Made by a program: the position numbers and the translations under genes. From the NCBI GenBank assembly GCA_030762935.1, contig CM060881.1:97948001-98012000 (forward strand): DNA of 64,000 nt, given 5' to 3'. This document shows positions 46,115-57,694 of the stretch, one piece after another; within the stretch, counting starts at the first letter, position 1, and every line of letters starts with the position of its first letter. The notes beneath the pieces are model-generated. The model was not told the origin of the DNA. It made no database searches and saw nothing but the letters and a program-made list of their open reading frames with translations. The stretch comes from Hymenopus coronatus (Eukaryota; Arthropoda; Insecta; Mantodea; Hymenopodidae).

Positions 46115-46935
46115 AATTGTACTTTTTTTACTTTCTCACGAACTATGTACATAGTGTATACAGAAGTGTTGTATTGCATCCAAAAGTTCGATACTGAGAT
46201 TTCACCGGAAATGTATGTTTTGAGATTTCCTGAATATAAAAAGTAATTTAGAAACATGCCTGTGTGTGTGTGTTTGGGGGGGGGGTAGAATAGCTCAATA
46301 ACGAAAAGACCATTAATATTTGGTATTTTTCAAGGATGCGACATGAAGATTTCCAAAAAAAAAAACAATCCCCGCACCCTCAAGTACCCTTTACATGGAC
46401 AAATTTTCAAAAAAGTTCAGTTTCTCAAGTATAGCTATAACGATTTTGATTAAAACTTAAAGATATTTACATAACAGGTAATATATATATCTTGAATTTT
46501 CTGGAATAGCCTCTGAGGACAGCTTTAATCTGATAAATTTTGCGGAATTTTGCATAACTGGTAAACCGTAAGAGATAGACAAAAATTTACAAAACACAAA
46601 ATGTAAAGCTCGTTAAAACACACAATTTACCTAATATAAACTTTTTTCGTGGGGTTGAATATTTTTGAGATATTGCATGTTTTAAAATACTTATACTTTT
46701 GTCATTGGGAATTTGTCAACTCCTAGCCATAAATAAAAAGAACTTCAATTACATAGCAACCAGTTTTTAAAATATTTGACTATCTCTTTTTCCTAGGGTA
46801 CTCCCTTATTTCCTCTCTGCTAACAATGGAGCAAGTAATTAGATCATTTCTGCTAATTGTTTCTCGATTAGTATGAAGTACATAGAAGAATAAACGTTTT
46901 AACAATACTTTGCTGCAGAGATGTAGAGAAGGATT
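46115..46935 (-). mobile_element. Family H, near-full-length copy
   Basis: TTTACTTTCTCACGAACTATG and TACATAGTGTATACAG at the left, GATTTCACCGGAAATGTATG, a GT tract at 46261-46273, TCAAGGATGCGACATGAAGAT, TTGCATAACTGGTAAACCGT, and TGTAGAGAAGGATTTTTTG at the right. Confidence 0.8.
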
Positions 46936-47510
46936 TTTTGACTAATTCAACTAAGTATAAGGAATTTTCTTTCATTCTACTTTAACTCCGTTTCAAGCCC
47001 ACAGGCCGAGAGGTAGCAGTGTTAATTACAAGGTCCGGTCGCCAAAGCATAATTTATGTAAAATATATTTAAGATAACAAATAAGATGAAAAACGAGGAG
47101 TTTATTGCACGTTTGGAATGTTACAAGCAAGCCTTTAATGGCCTCTATAGCGATATTTACCTTTCGTGCAGAGGTTTGTTCCGTGTATGAAATATTAAGG
47201 GTCAAGAGCTAGATGCCGGACGTGATGACGCACCGCAGCTGGCCCAGTCATCGAACAGCCTTCAGGGCGCCATGTCACCTTGACCCTATTGACAGGCGCA
47301 CTGACTGACTACCACTAAAGGCACTTCCCTACTGACAGGTGATTGATGTCACTTTATCATGCTGGCCCACTGCGACATGTTATTTCTGGAAAATGTACAT
47401 TTTATATAGTTCTGTAACCACTTATATCTCGTATATTTTTGCTCTGGAATTAATATCCCAACCTACAAGTTGAAAGTTACTTGGTGCACCAAAGTAACAG
47501 GATAATAAAT
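46936..47510. other. Unassigned
   Basis: The stretch at 47200-47360 is more G+C-rich (GGGCGCCATGTCACCTTGAC) but not recognised. Confidence 0.4.
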
Positions 47511-48421
47511 GTATATACAGCTTGATTCAAAAATACTTTTACAGCGTTTGGGGATATATTTTTGACATCGAAACAAGAAAATAGGTTCATATAAACAAAT
47601 ACTCTACAGCGCTTCGTTTTCGCGTTATCAATTTATTAATGAATGCCACTTTCAACGGCTTTTCGGGTCCAATCTAATGACTAATATATTTATGCACTCA
47701 TTCATAGAAGACTTTGACCCATTTTATCCTGCAGAATTGGCCTTGTGTTACCATGGCTGTTTGTTAACATTTTACATTTATCAGAAGTACAATACATTCC
47801 ACTAGCACGCCTTAGAAGTGCTGTCTACAGGGACTTCATTCAGCACACTCTCCCGGACTTATTAGAAAATGCACCTCTGATAATAAGAAGAAACACGTGT
47901 TTTATGCATGATGTTCTAGCACATTTTAGTCTCATTGATTGAGATGCACTAGCTGTTATCTAGCATGACAAATGGATAGGTAGATGTGGACCAGTTCCAT
48001 GGCCTGCACGTTCCCTCAAACTCAACCCTTTGGATTCTATATCATGGTTTATGCAGCAGACATAGATGAAGAAACTCTTAATCAATGTGTCATGTAATCA
48101 TGCGAAACCATATGACACCGCCTGGAAGTATTTGACATTCCATGCTTCGACGAATGCATGCGTGTCTAGACCCAAGATGAGGATATCTGGATCATTTGCT
48201 ATAAGTGGTGTTGTATGCAATACCTCCTAACAAGCTGACATCAAAAATAGAATAAAATATCACTTTAAAATGTTTTCATTACGAGTATTTTGAATCTTAA
48301 ATAAATCGAGAACGAAGGGTTTTAAAACATGTGCTTATATGAACATTTTTTTGTTTTGTTTTGATTTAAAGAGTCTGTTCCCAAACTTTGTAAAAGTATT
48401 TTTAAATCATCTTTTATATAC
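47511..48421 (+). mobile_element. Dead mariner/IS630-superfamily element with both inverted ends
   Basis: The left end 47511-47552 and right end 48380-48421 are inverted repeats matching at about 35 of 42 positions (core AAAAATACTTTTACA). Between them lies a decayed transposase frame (47745-48240). At about 0.9 kb it is shorter than expected for an intact copy, so the N-terminal half is deleted. Confidence 0.8.
47745..48240 (+). pseudogene. DDE transposase C-terminal half, inactive
   Basis: It encodes the catalytic-domain end of a mariner-like transposase common in insect genomes: LARLRSAVYRDFIQHTLPDL, then RRNTCFMHDVLAHFSL and GPVPWPARSLKLNPLD. The Asp of the FMHD motif is present, but the Asp of the usual SPDLNPLD motif is replaced by Lys, so a metal-binding residue is lost. 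In-frame stops occur after FSLID (47940-47942), again about 7 codons later, and after WFMQQT. The N-terminal helix-turn-helix is missing. The host-gene alternative is excluded by the inverted ends. Confidence 0.85.
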
Positions 48422-49159
48422 AGGATGGGAGGTGAATAAGTGCAAATACTTGTATCTGAGGTTGATGATGATGTGATCCAATCTATACAGTTTTTTTCGC
48501 TATTCTCTATATTTATATAGAAAATAGAGGAAAATTTCACGATGTTTTAGGATGGCTGTTATTCCCTATCTCCCACGTTCGGTGATGTTTACGCGAGAGG
48601 TCACACGTTTGAATCTCCCCTGCCCTTTGCCCTACCCGATTATAGGTGATGTATTCAGGATTCAGCCTAAAATGATTGGCATAATAACACTATATTTTAT
48701 ATAAATTTGATTTTATTAAACAAATACATAATTTAAACCAGCATGTAAGTATATGTATTTTTGTTCTTTGAACTGCATAATCACCCACATTGCATTTAAA
48801 AAGATGACAAATGAAAGCTAAATCTCAACAATTAAAAAAACCTTCAAACCGAGAGAACAGAAAACTTGACTCATAGCTCCTGAGATAAACTTCAGCTAAT
48901 CTAATTCGTTTTTGGGAACATGGCGATTTAGTGATCGCCGATGATGCAGACCCTCGCCGCATTGATAGATTCCCCAGTTATGGTGTAAATTAAATATCTT
49001 GTTGATTCAACGTATGTAAACCCAGACATTGTCTAAAGGAAACGTAGCGCCTGAATCGGTCCCGTGTTCCCGCACCGTGAGTCATGTGATTGCAGGTTCG
49101 GCGGTGTGCGAGTTGTACTAAATATAGGAACTCAACTTCTTTTGATATGACATATTCCA
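48422..49159. other. Unassigned
   Basis: Holds a short imperfect inverted pair near 48500-48535 (TTCTCTAT ... ATAGAAAATAGAGG). The G+C-richer part at 48930-49120 is unrecognised. Confidence 0.4.
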
Positions 49160-49442
49160 AAGGCGACTTACAATGTCATAAGCACTATAGGTCCCAGGCT
49201 TCAACTTTTAACCAACTATTAGGTCAATTAGTGTTAATTGTGTTAAACTATGATGCTCGGTACTTAAAGTACTTAAGGCATTGTAAGTCGCCATATGGTT
49301 TATCGGGAGACATGCGAATCAGTTGAGGAATTTAATGCCATAAAGACATATTGTCATGGCAGCTCTATGGTTAGAGCAATCGGCTAGTAACCAGGAGATC
49401 CGATTATGGCATTGAATTTTTCAGTATGACTCTACCTACCCA
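49160..49442 (+). mobile_element. tRNA-headed SINE-like family D copy
   Basis: The body (GGCGACTTACAATGTCATAAG, ACCAACTATTAGGTCAATTA, GGTTTATCGGGAGACATGCG) is followed by the tRNA-like head GGCAGCTCTATGGTTAGAGC with AACCAGGAGATC and the terminal CAGTATGACTCTACCTACC. The B-box is partly deleted. Confidence 0.7.
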
Positions 49443-49637
49443 ACTTTGTTAGACCAATTTGTTGCACGTTAGGAGGGAAAGCACGTGAATGGAACACATC
49501 AAATTGTTATATAAGTAAACTTGATCAACTTTGTAAGAATATTTACATGAAACCCTGCTTGTCTGCTGTTAATTCTATAAACCCAGTACTGTTGAGGCAG
49601 TACTAATGAATACAAGAAGATGTAAATCATTATTAAG

Positions 49638-49760
49638 CGGGTTTTCTGGTTTCCCCCGCCATCGCATTTCACCGGTGCTGCATCTTCATTTCATGTATCC
49701 TCAGTGTCATCACCTGCAGTGACATTTGTAATAAAAGCGGGGGGTTAACACTATAAAAAT
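49638..49760 (+). mobile_element. SINE-like family A, 3' part
   Basis: GCGGGTTTTCTGGTTTCCCC, CATCGCATTTCACCGGTGCT, CATCTTCATTTCATGTATCC, CAGTGTCATCACCTGC and the AAAGCGGGGGGTTAACACT end match family A. The tRNA-like head is absent. Confidence 0.75.
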
Positions 49761-49866
49761 ATATCATCCTTGAAATATTTCCTTATACCTTATTAAGAGA
49801 TGCTTGTTCGATCGAAGAACTCCACTAGTCGGAGCAAAAATATAAATAATATATTACAAACATAGA

Positions 49867-50213
49867 TAATAAAAAGTTGATGTGTTCCATTCACATGACT
49901 ATCCCTACATCTCTGCAAAAACAAAAAAAAAAAAAAAACTTATGCTTCTATTTATTCATGCTAATCGAGAAATAAATTAGCACAAATAAATACCAAGTTT
50001 GGTATATAACGGTCATTTCGATTAGCTATGCTGTCCACACACACACACACACATACACACACACACACACACACGAACATGTTTCTAAAAATATTTGATT
50101 TTATTCAGATAGTCCCAAAAAATATATTTCCGGTGAAATCTCGGTATCGAATTTTTATGTGCATTACTATACCTTCTCTATACACTATGTACATAGTACG
50201 AGTAGAGAAAGTA
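49867..50213 (+). mobile_element. Family H copy, internally deleted
   Basis: The 5' end TTGATGTGTTCCATTCACATG through CATGCTAATCGAG is joined to the 3' third: CAAGTTTGGTATATAACGG, CA arrays at about 50036-50075, ATTTCCGGTGAAATCTCGGT and GAGTAGAGAAAGTAA. It illustrates that ends plus the microsatellite site suffice to recognise a copy. Confidence 0.8.
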
Positions 50214-50383
50214 ATAATCAGAGATAACGAGGAGTAGAGTTGACCGTCACACTGTGTTACTTCGCTGATTTTTTTACAGCAATAAACAAATCACTTTTTT
50301 TAAGTGCACCAATTATACGACTTTCATTAATTTATCCGTGCTCGTAAGCCGAAGGCGGTCTCGATTTATGTTTTAAAAACGAA

Positions 50384-50629
50384 GTGTTTTGGGTTTCTAA
50401 CGCAGATGCTTGTGCAACACCCTCTTCAGCTCAAGTGGTGCTGGATGAGTGTTGGAGCCGCGCGGTGGGATTGACGGCGCTATCTAAACCTGCCACGCAA
50501 CTTGTTGATGGGGTATATTGCCGGGATTACGATGAATTTAACGCTGTATGTGATGAGCGAGGGGAAGGTTTCCGAAGCAACCCAAATTCAAGTAACGGCA
50601 GTCATTTACTTCAGATATATTCGTCATAA
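50384..50629 (+). other. Open frame with acceptor-like upstream, unrecognised
   Basis: About 81 codons, more G+C-rich than the flanks, starting after TTTGGGTTTCTAACGCAG (acceptor-like, AG at about 50402). The peptide (for example DGVYCRDYDEFNAVCDERGE) is not low-complexity but I do not recognise it. There is no donor at the end; it closes with TAA. It could be a terminal exon, a decayed element or chance. Confidence 0.2.
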
Positions 50630-50739
50630 ATTTCTCCCCCTCTGAATAATATGAACGGAAGTTAATGTAAAACCAAGGGTCAAGCATACAGCCTTAAAAC
50701 TATTTTTCAAAATGAAATCGCATTAAAGCTATAACAATT

Positions 50740-51382
50740 TATTACTTTCTCTACACGTACTATATACATAGTGTATAGAGCAAGTATTGTAATGCACCCA
50801 AAAATGGGATACCGAGATTTCACTGCAAATACATGCTTTGGCAGCATAGTTCAAAAATGAAAGACCGTTAAGTACCAAACTTGGTATCGTATATTAAAGA
50901 GCTGACAAATAATATACATATCTTGAATTTTCTGGGAATAGCCTCTGAAGACTACTTTATTCTGGTTGAGTTTTCAGAATTTTGTATAACTGCTCAACCG
51001 TAAGAAATAGACAAAAACTTACCACACAAAAATGTAGAGCACATCAAAGCACACATTGTATGTTATATAATTTTTTTCGTGGAGTTGATGGTTTTTGAGA
51101 TATTCCTTGTTTTTGGTTTGAGCTTTTGAAAAACTTATACTTTTCTCATACAGGAATTTGTCAATTCGTGTCTATACAAACAAAGGAACTTCAGTCACAT
51201 AGCAACCAGCTTTTGACTATCACTTTAGCCTATGGTGTTCCCTTATTTTTCTCCTACTTACAAGAAAACAAGTAATAAGACTATTTCTGCTGTTTTTTTT
51301 TTTCTCGATTAACATGAAATAAATAGAAGCACAAGCTTTTTAACAATAATTTGTTGCACAGATGCAGAGAAATTCATGTGAA
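50740..51382 (-). mobile_element. Family H copy, central deletion
   Basis: TTACTTTCTCTACACGTACT at the left, GATTTCACTGCAAATACATG, AGTACCAAACTTGGTATCG joined to the later block TCTTGAATTTTCTGGGAATAG, TTTGTATAACTGCTCAACCG, and TCATGTGAATGGAACACATCAGA with a T run at the right. The CA/GT microsatellite portion is missing. Confidence 0.8.
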
Positions 51383-51394
51383 TGGAACACATCA

Positions 51395-52303
51395 GATTTT
51401 TTTTCTCTACTACCTATATACTATATGGAGAAGTCATTGCATTCCACCCAAAATTTTGATACCGAGATGTTGTAAGCTGTATATGCTTTGGAGTTTACAT
51501 CTCGGTAACAAATTATTGTTGAAAAGCTCACTTTCTATGCACTTCATGCTAATCGAGATAAACATTAGCATATGTTGTCTTATTACTTGTTTCCTTGAAA
51601 GCAGAAGGAAAATAAGGGAATACAATGGTCAAATCTTTTAAAAGCTGTAGCCATACACCTGAAATCCTTTCTTTGTATTGGCAGGAGTTGACTGATTCTG
51701 ATATGTGAAACGTTTTAAGCATTTTAAAACTGAAACCAAAACAAGGAATATGTCCAAAACGGTAAACTCCGCGAAAAAAAATGTGTGCAACATATATTGT
51801 ATGTTTTAAGGAGATCTACTTTTTTTTTTCTTTTTTTTTTTTCCTTCTATCTCTTACGCTTTACTAGTTATACAACATCCAGCAAAGTTCATCTAGAGTA
51901 AAGAGGTCCTCAGAGGCTATTTCCAGAAAATTCAAGATATGCAATTTATTGCCATTTAAATATCTTTGATATACGGTATTGTAATCAAAATTGTTAGGGC
52001 CACTTTTGAGACAGTAAAACTGTTTGAAATTTTATCCGTTAAAGTACAGGGATATTTCTCAATATCTTTGTGGTGCATCCTTGGAGGATACTAAACTTAA
52101 ATACCAAGTTTGGTATTTTACCGACTTTTCGTTTTTTAATTATCATGTTGACACACATGGACCTTTTTTCTAAAATAGCTTTTTCTTATGGATATTGGAG
52201 GCTGTAAAACATGATTTTCCGGTGAAATCTCGAAATCAAAATTTTGTGTAAAATGCAATACCTTCTCTATGCACTGTGTACATAGTATGTGCAGAGAAAG
52301 TAA
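51395..52303 (+). mobile_element. Family H copy, joined to a minus-strand 3' scrap
   Basis: A minus-strand 3' scrap (51398-51475: TCTCTACTACCTATATACTA, CATTCCACCCAAAATTTTGA) runs directly into a plus-strand copy from about 51500. That copy has CTTCATGCTAATCGAGATAAAC, CTCTTACGCTTTACTAGTTAT, ATACCAAGTTTGGTATTTTACC, TTTTCCGGTGAAATCTCG and GTACATAGTATGTGCAGAGAAAG. The CA site is reduced to ACACAC. Confidence 0.75.
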
Positions 52304-52338
52304 AAAGGGATTTTTATAAAAATGTTCATGAGAGAGAG

Positions 52339-52384
<46 letters not shown>

Positions 52385-52860
52385 CAGCATAACTCAAAAT
52401 GAAAACTTGGTTAAATACCCTACTTCATATGTAAGTTCACATCTTCCAGGGATGTAACACGAAGCTTTTACAGAAACTAACCACCCCCCCCAACACTAAC
52501 ATTTTTTCGGAAAATAAATTAAATATTATTTTCTTACAAATAATTAACGTTTTTATTTAAATACCACATGTTTAATGCGTTCTCATGGCAATTAAAATTT
52601 AAAAAATGAATTTTATAATAATATCCTTGAAGTACTCTTCATTCTGGATGACTTTTGAATAACTGTGAAACCATAAGAGAGGGACAAAAACTTACTACAC
52701 AAAAATGCAGATCTCTTTAAAACACACAATTTATGCCAAATACATTTTTCTTTTAGGACTATCTATTTTCGAGCTATTTTTCTTTTATTGGTTTCAATTT
52801 GAAAATACTTACAGAGTTCACAATTGAAAAATCGTTATTTAATTTTCTATCTCGAATATT
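52304..52860 (-). mobile_element. Family H copy, partial
   Basis: It starts at the AAAAATGTTCATGAGAG site and has a long GT array (about 52341-52382) at the usual position. It continues with TGAACAGCATAACTCAAAATG, TTCCAGGGATGTAACACGAAG and TAACTGTGAAACCATAAGAGA. It lacks the family 3' end, which the preceding plus-strand copy abuts. Confidence 0.75.
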
Positions 52861-53407
52861 CGAATACGATGAATATGAATAAAAATTTATGTTTTGTGAA
52901 TATGGATTTGATTTTTAATACACCTACACACATTGGATACGTTGTAAATACGTAGATGTTGACAGTTTTAATACTATACGATATTTGCACATATCGGATC
53001 ATACAACATACATATTAGGTCTATCTTCCAGAACTTCCGTGTAAATAATAGTGATGAATAGTGTAATGATGACTTCTTGTCGTGCTCTCAAATTCTCGAT
53101 TCTATTGTTTTCTTTTGCCAAACATGACAACACTGTTTCAAATAATTTGTGAATGTCATGGCCAAAAGCTTCAGTTTATTTATCTAGGTCTGGTGTATAA
53201 TTAAATATCGCATTTAAACTAATTAATTCACGCGAATAAGTGGCCCACATAGGAACGAGTAGCACTAAAATGTGCAACCATGTCTTCTCCAGTCATTTCA
53301 TACCTTTATGGAAAAATGTTGGTCATTGATTGACGAGTTTTCCTAAACAATTGCCAATGCGCTGCCTATATTCTTGCTAGTTAAATTCCATTAAGTTGAT
53401 TAAAACC

Positions 53408-53446
<39 letters not shown>

Positions 53447-53630
53447 CTTTCTTTCTTCTTCCACTTTAAGGATAATCTTTAAAGGCTATTCCGTCTCAAA
53501 GATGTCTTCTTATCACAATCTCGATCTTCCATTAATCTTCTGCCTCGTGGTGTGTAGACGAACACTTGTTTTGTTGTTATATTGAGATCCCTTCTTTCAA
53601 TATTTCTGTACCATTATTGCCGCGCCGTGG
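52861..53630. other. Unassigned DNA with ATA microsatellite
   Basis: ATA/AAT array at about 53408-53443. No gene is recognised. Confidence 0.6.
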
Positions 53631-53815
53631 CCGAGCGGTTAGATCACTCGCCTTTCATCAAGAATGACCGCATGTGAGAATTGTTAGGGATAAAGCGGCG
53701 TATGGGCGAATTTCTCCGGGTGCTTCGGTTTCCCCGGATTCCATTGCATTCCATCGGTGTTCCATCTTTCCATATACCTCAGTATCGTCGCCTGCGGTGC
53801 CGTCTGTATTTTGTA
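53631..53815 (+). mobile_element. SINE-like family A copy
   Basis: GCCGCGCCGTGGCCGAGCGG with GTTAGATCACTCGCC (tRNA-like A-box region), GACCGCATGTGAGAATTGT, AAAGCGGCGTATGGGCG, CCATCGGTGTTCCATC and CGCCTGCGGTGCCGT. The B-box region is shortened by deletion. Confidence 0.8.
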
Positions 53816-54316
53816 CATGCTTTATTAAAGTATATCCTAGTACTCGTTTTAAAAGTCACACCTCTGTGGATTTTATTGTTATTTTCTATACTCTATTTAG
53901 GGTCCAATTCTCAATGCCGTATGTTAATAGTGGAACAGCTAGAACTTTTTAAAATAAAAAAAAAACAATCATTATTCTTGTTTATTTTTTCTATCTCACC
54001 AAAGTTTTCTGGATTTAACCGTACATATATTGAAATGTTACTGATTTGTGTTCTAAATCATGTTCTTTCTCGAATTAATGCAGCTTTTTATAAACGTTCT
54101 TCAGAATCGAGATATTGGCGGTTAGTTTAGAATGATTTATGGGGAGTAATACTGGGACTACATATATGAATATAATATGATGATAGAAAGCGCCTACAAT
54201 TTTGGAAATTGACTCCCAAAAAGAGGGTTCTAAAGTGAGTAAGGACTCTAATGTGAGTAAGTGCTGGGCACTCACACGGCAGATGGGCAAATTTCTTATC
54301 TTCCTGTTGACTACCA
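53816..54316. other. Unassigned
   Basis: No recognisable gene. A plus-strand open stretch that begins in the SINE and continues to 54130 has no motif outside the repeat. Confidence 0.4.
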
Positions 54317-54592
54317 GGTTATTCCAGCTTAAATGCGCGCCAAAAGGTCAGCGAGTAACTCGTGACTCACAGGGACTACCTGTAACATGCAATGCGGTGT
54401 AACATTGAGGGAAAGCTACCGTTACAGCTGTATCTAGTGATAGAATTGAAGTGGCGGATCGCAAATATTGTGGAATGATCTTTGCCCAATGAAATTTTGG
54501 TCATTATGCCCCCCCCCCTCCAGCTCTGCTTTGAGTTTTTTGGTTGAGTACGCGCGTATATTTTGACTCAAACGTGTTGAGCTAGAACGTGG
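54317..54592. mobile_element. MITE-like element, copy 2
   Basis: GGTTATTCCAGCTTAAATGC at the left pairs in reverse with GAGCTAGAACGTGG at the right. CGCGCCAAAAGGTCAGC and ACATGCAATGCGGTGTAACA align with copy 1 at 42328-42484, which is shorter. Confidence 0.55.
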
Positions 54593-54781
54593 TGTACACT
54601 CTACAAGTAGGATCTAATTGCTGTCCCAGTTTGATCAGTTGCCTTCTAAAGCCCTATACAGACGGAGAAATTTGTTTTACAAGAGATGGTATCAAATAGA
54701 AAATATTTCCGCGTGTGCAGGATCTTCCATGACATGCCATTGCTTCCAAGCGGCGTAGTATACCAGCTATGGCATGCCACA

Positions 54782-55468
54782 TTAGGCTAAAGCAATAGGC
54801 AAATCTTTTTAAAGCTGCGCTATGAGAAACAATTGAGGTTCGTTCGCTTTGCATGGTTGCTTTGAAAAGTTACGTAGTTTAAAACTGAAACCAATAACAA
54901 GATATATATAGAAAACGCTCAACTCTAAAAGAAAGTCTATGTGACATAAATTATGTATTTTAACGAGATCTAAATTTGTTTGTATAGTACATTTTTGTCT
55001 ATCTCTTACGGTTTAACCGTTACACAAAATTCTGCAAAATTCATCCAGAATAAAGAGAAGCTATTCAGAAAGCTGTTCCCAGAAAATTCAACATAAACAT
55101 TTTATTTTTGATGTAAATATCTTTAATAGACAGTATTTTAATCAAACTATTTGAATCCGTTTTTGAGAGAAACAAAGTTTTCAAAAATGTTTCCATGTAA
55201 GGGGCAGTTTGTGGTGGGGGGATTTTCTTAAAGACATTCGTGTTGCACCCTTAGAAGATACTAAACATAAATACCAAGTTTTGTGTTTAACGGTCTTTTC
55301 GTTTCTGAGCTATGCTGCATACGAACCTTTTTTCTAAAAATGCTTTTTTCAGATTCAATGGACCCCAAAACATATATTTCCGGTGACATCTCGACATCGA
55401 ATTTTTGGGTGGTATACAATATCTTCTCTAGTTTCTATGTGCTATGTACATCCATGCTAGGAAAGTAA
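54782..55468 (+). mobile_element. Family H copy, 5'-truncated
   Basis: It starts at TTAGGCTAAAGCAATAGGCAA and runs through AACTGAAACCAATAACAAG, TCTCTTACGGTTTAACCG, AATACCAAGTTTTGTGTTTAAC and ATTTCCGGTGACATCTCG to TATGTACATCCATGCTAGGAAAG. The CA microsatellite is lost. Confidence 0.75.
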
Positions 55469-55774
55469 ATAAATACTTTTGTAACCATGAGATCTGTTGG
55501 TTCATTGAAGCAGACCACAAAGCATAAAGAACGATCTTACACAACGTTCTTCTCCCCACATTTAGGGACTTTCCCGTCTCCGGATGCTATGCAACCCAAC
55601 TGAGACCCATCAAAGCTTGACACTTAAGCAGAGATGATACAATAATATGTGTGCATCTGCGAGTGACAGATTGCAAATATATTTTATTTCTTTTTTCACG
55701 AATCAAATAAGTATTTTAGAACAGTATAATATTAAGTGTAAATTGTACAATAAAAGTAATTAAATCCCTGAACA

Positions 55775-56205
55775 GTGTTCTTTGGAGTATGGAATTGAAT
55801 AGACAAATAAAGCAGTATCATCTAAAAGTTATAATAGAAGGTTTACTAACAAGTGGAGCTGAATGCTGGATGATAAATGAAAATATACAAAGAAAAGTGT
55901 TAGCGACAGAAAGAGTGGACATCGAAGTATGAGAATATTCCTGTTACTGCATGTAAGGAATATTTACATTAAACAAGAAATGGGTGCAGGTGAATCCGTG
56001 TATGGGAAGAGCGGTGGTCCAAACGTACCCTTAATTGGATTTTTCCAGGCTGAAGGAAGCGAGGAAGAATTATAAAAACATGGTACGAAGGAATCCGCGC
56101 AGCCGTGGTATAGAGGGACAGTGGGAGGATGGGAAGAATATCTGAAGGGTAGCAATCAACAGCGAGCTACTGTAAAGTGGAAGCTTATAAAAGTAAAGGA
56201 CTAAA
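55775..56205 (+). pseudogene. LINE reverse-transcriptase C-terminus, internally deleted
   Basis: It encodes the tail region of an insect non-LTR reverse transcriptase: NSVLWSMELNRQIKQYHLKV, LTSGAECWMINENIQRKVLA and TERV, then after a deletion and frame change EERWSKRTLNWIFPG, RKRGRIIKTWYEGIRAAVV. These match the usual order (LxSVLWSKxI...YGAExWxxN...LxATE...RWPKKxxEWxPPGRRKRGRPRxxW...G). The segment between TERV and EERW is missing, and stops occur in each part. It is a dead fragment. Confidence 0.75.
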
Positions 56206-56792
56206 AATTACTCAAAATAAAAAATGCATATAATATAAATTGTGTGTTTTAACGAGCTCTAAATTTGTTGCTAAGTAAGTTTTTGTCTATTTCTTACAGT
56301 TTAACAGTCATGCAAAATTCCCCAAAATTCATCCAGAATAAAGATGTTTTCACAGGCTATTCCAGAAAATTAATGATTATATTTTATTTGTCACGTAGGT
56401 ATCTTTAATATGCGATATTTTAATCAAAATCGTTAGACTATTTTGGAGAGAATCAAAATTTTCGAAAATTTTTCCATGTAAAGAGTAGTTGGGAGTGCGG
56501 GGGGTCTTGAAAATCTTCGTATCGCATCCTTGAAAGATACTGGGCTTAAGTGTCAAGTTTGGTTTTTAACGGAATTTTCGTTTTTGAGCTATAGTGCCCA
56601 AACACACACATACACACACACACACACACCCACACACACAGACATGCAGACACCACACGGGTATTTTCTAAAAATGCTTTTATTGGATTCAGGGGTTATC
56701 AAAACATATATTTCGGGTAAAATATTGTATCGAATTTTTGGGTACAATACCTTCTCTATACACTGTGTACATAGTACGTGTAGAGAAAGTAA
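56206..56792 (+). mobile_element. Family H copy, 5'-truncated
   Basis: CATATAATATAAATTGTGTG onward, CAGTCATGCAAAATTCCCC, TTTTAATCAAAATCGTTAGAC, TTCGTATCGCATCCTTG, a CA array at about 56601-56640, ATTTCGGGTAAAATATTG and GTACATAGTACGTGTAGAGAAAG. Confidence 0.8.
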
Positions 56793-56814
56793 AATTATCA
56801 AGCACTAAACATGT

Positions 56815-57628
56815 TTTTAAAAATCTTATATGTCCCTTGCACATGACTTCTACCTATTCTATAACCAACTAGTCTTACAATACGCAATCTTCTCGCTACT
56901 ATGTACTAATAGAGTTAAACATTAGCGGAAAATACGGTTTTGTTACTTAATTCCTTGAAAGTATGCAATGAGGGAAACAGACTAAGCCAAAGTGACCGTC
57001 TTAAAATTTTAAAAAGCTAGTAGCTTTGTTCTAAAACTGAAATACCCTTCTCTTTGCTTGACCAGAATGAAAAAAGACTTCCTATTTGAGAAAAATTTCA
57101 AATATTGGAAATATTAATATGAATAACAAGGTGTAAGTATCTCCGAAACGGTTAGCTCTCAAAAAATGAAGAAAAAGGAGAATATTATAACATAAGTTAT
57201 TGTCTACATTTCTGTCTAGTCAGTTCCTACGGTTTACTAGTAATATTATTTGTCATGTAACTATCTTTAATATACGGCAATTTAACCACATTTGTTGGAG
57301 CATTTTTTAGAAAATAAAACATTTAAAATCTCTTTCATTGTAAAGGGTAGTTTGGGTTGATTTTCCTGAACATCTTAGGATCGCATCCTTGAAGGATAAT
57401 AAGCATAAAAAACAAGTTTGGCATTTAATGGGCCCTTTTCTTTCTTTTGTTCTTTCTCTCTTTATTTCTGTTTTTTATATAATTGCAGTTCACGGATACA
57501 CATTTTAAAATGCTTTTTAGAGCATAGATGTCCTCAAAACAAGAATTTCCCGTGAAATTCCGGTATCGATTTTTGAGTGGACTACAATATTTTCTCTGCC
57601 TTCTATATCACATATACAGTATTTGGTA
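56815..57628 (+). mobile_element. Family H copy
   Basis: The 5' end TCTTATATGTCCCTTGCACA with TGACTTCTACC follows an A run. CCTTGAAAGTATGCAATGAGG, ATCTCCGAAACGGTTAGCT, GGATCGCATCCTTGAAGG and AATTTCCCGTGAAATTCCGG are in order. The 3' end is degraded (TTTGGTAGAAAAACTAAA). The CA site has been replaced by a CT-rich run. Confidence 0.7.
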
Positions 57629-57694
57629 GAAAAACTAAATAAACTAAAAGATGAAACCAGTGAAAAATGATGTAAAAACACCATATTTCTGCAG

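Noticed and set aside
48422..48540. A second small inverted-repeat element after the mariner relic
   Set aside because: TATACAG occurs twice and there is a short hairpin, but the ends do not pair well enough to define an element.
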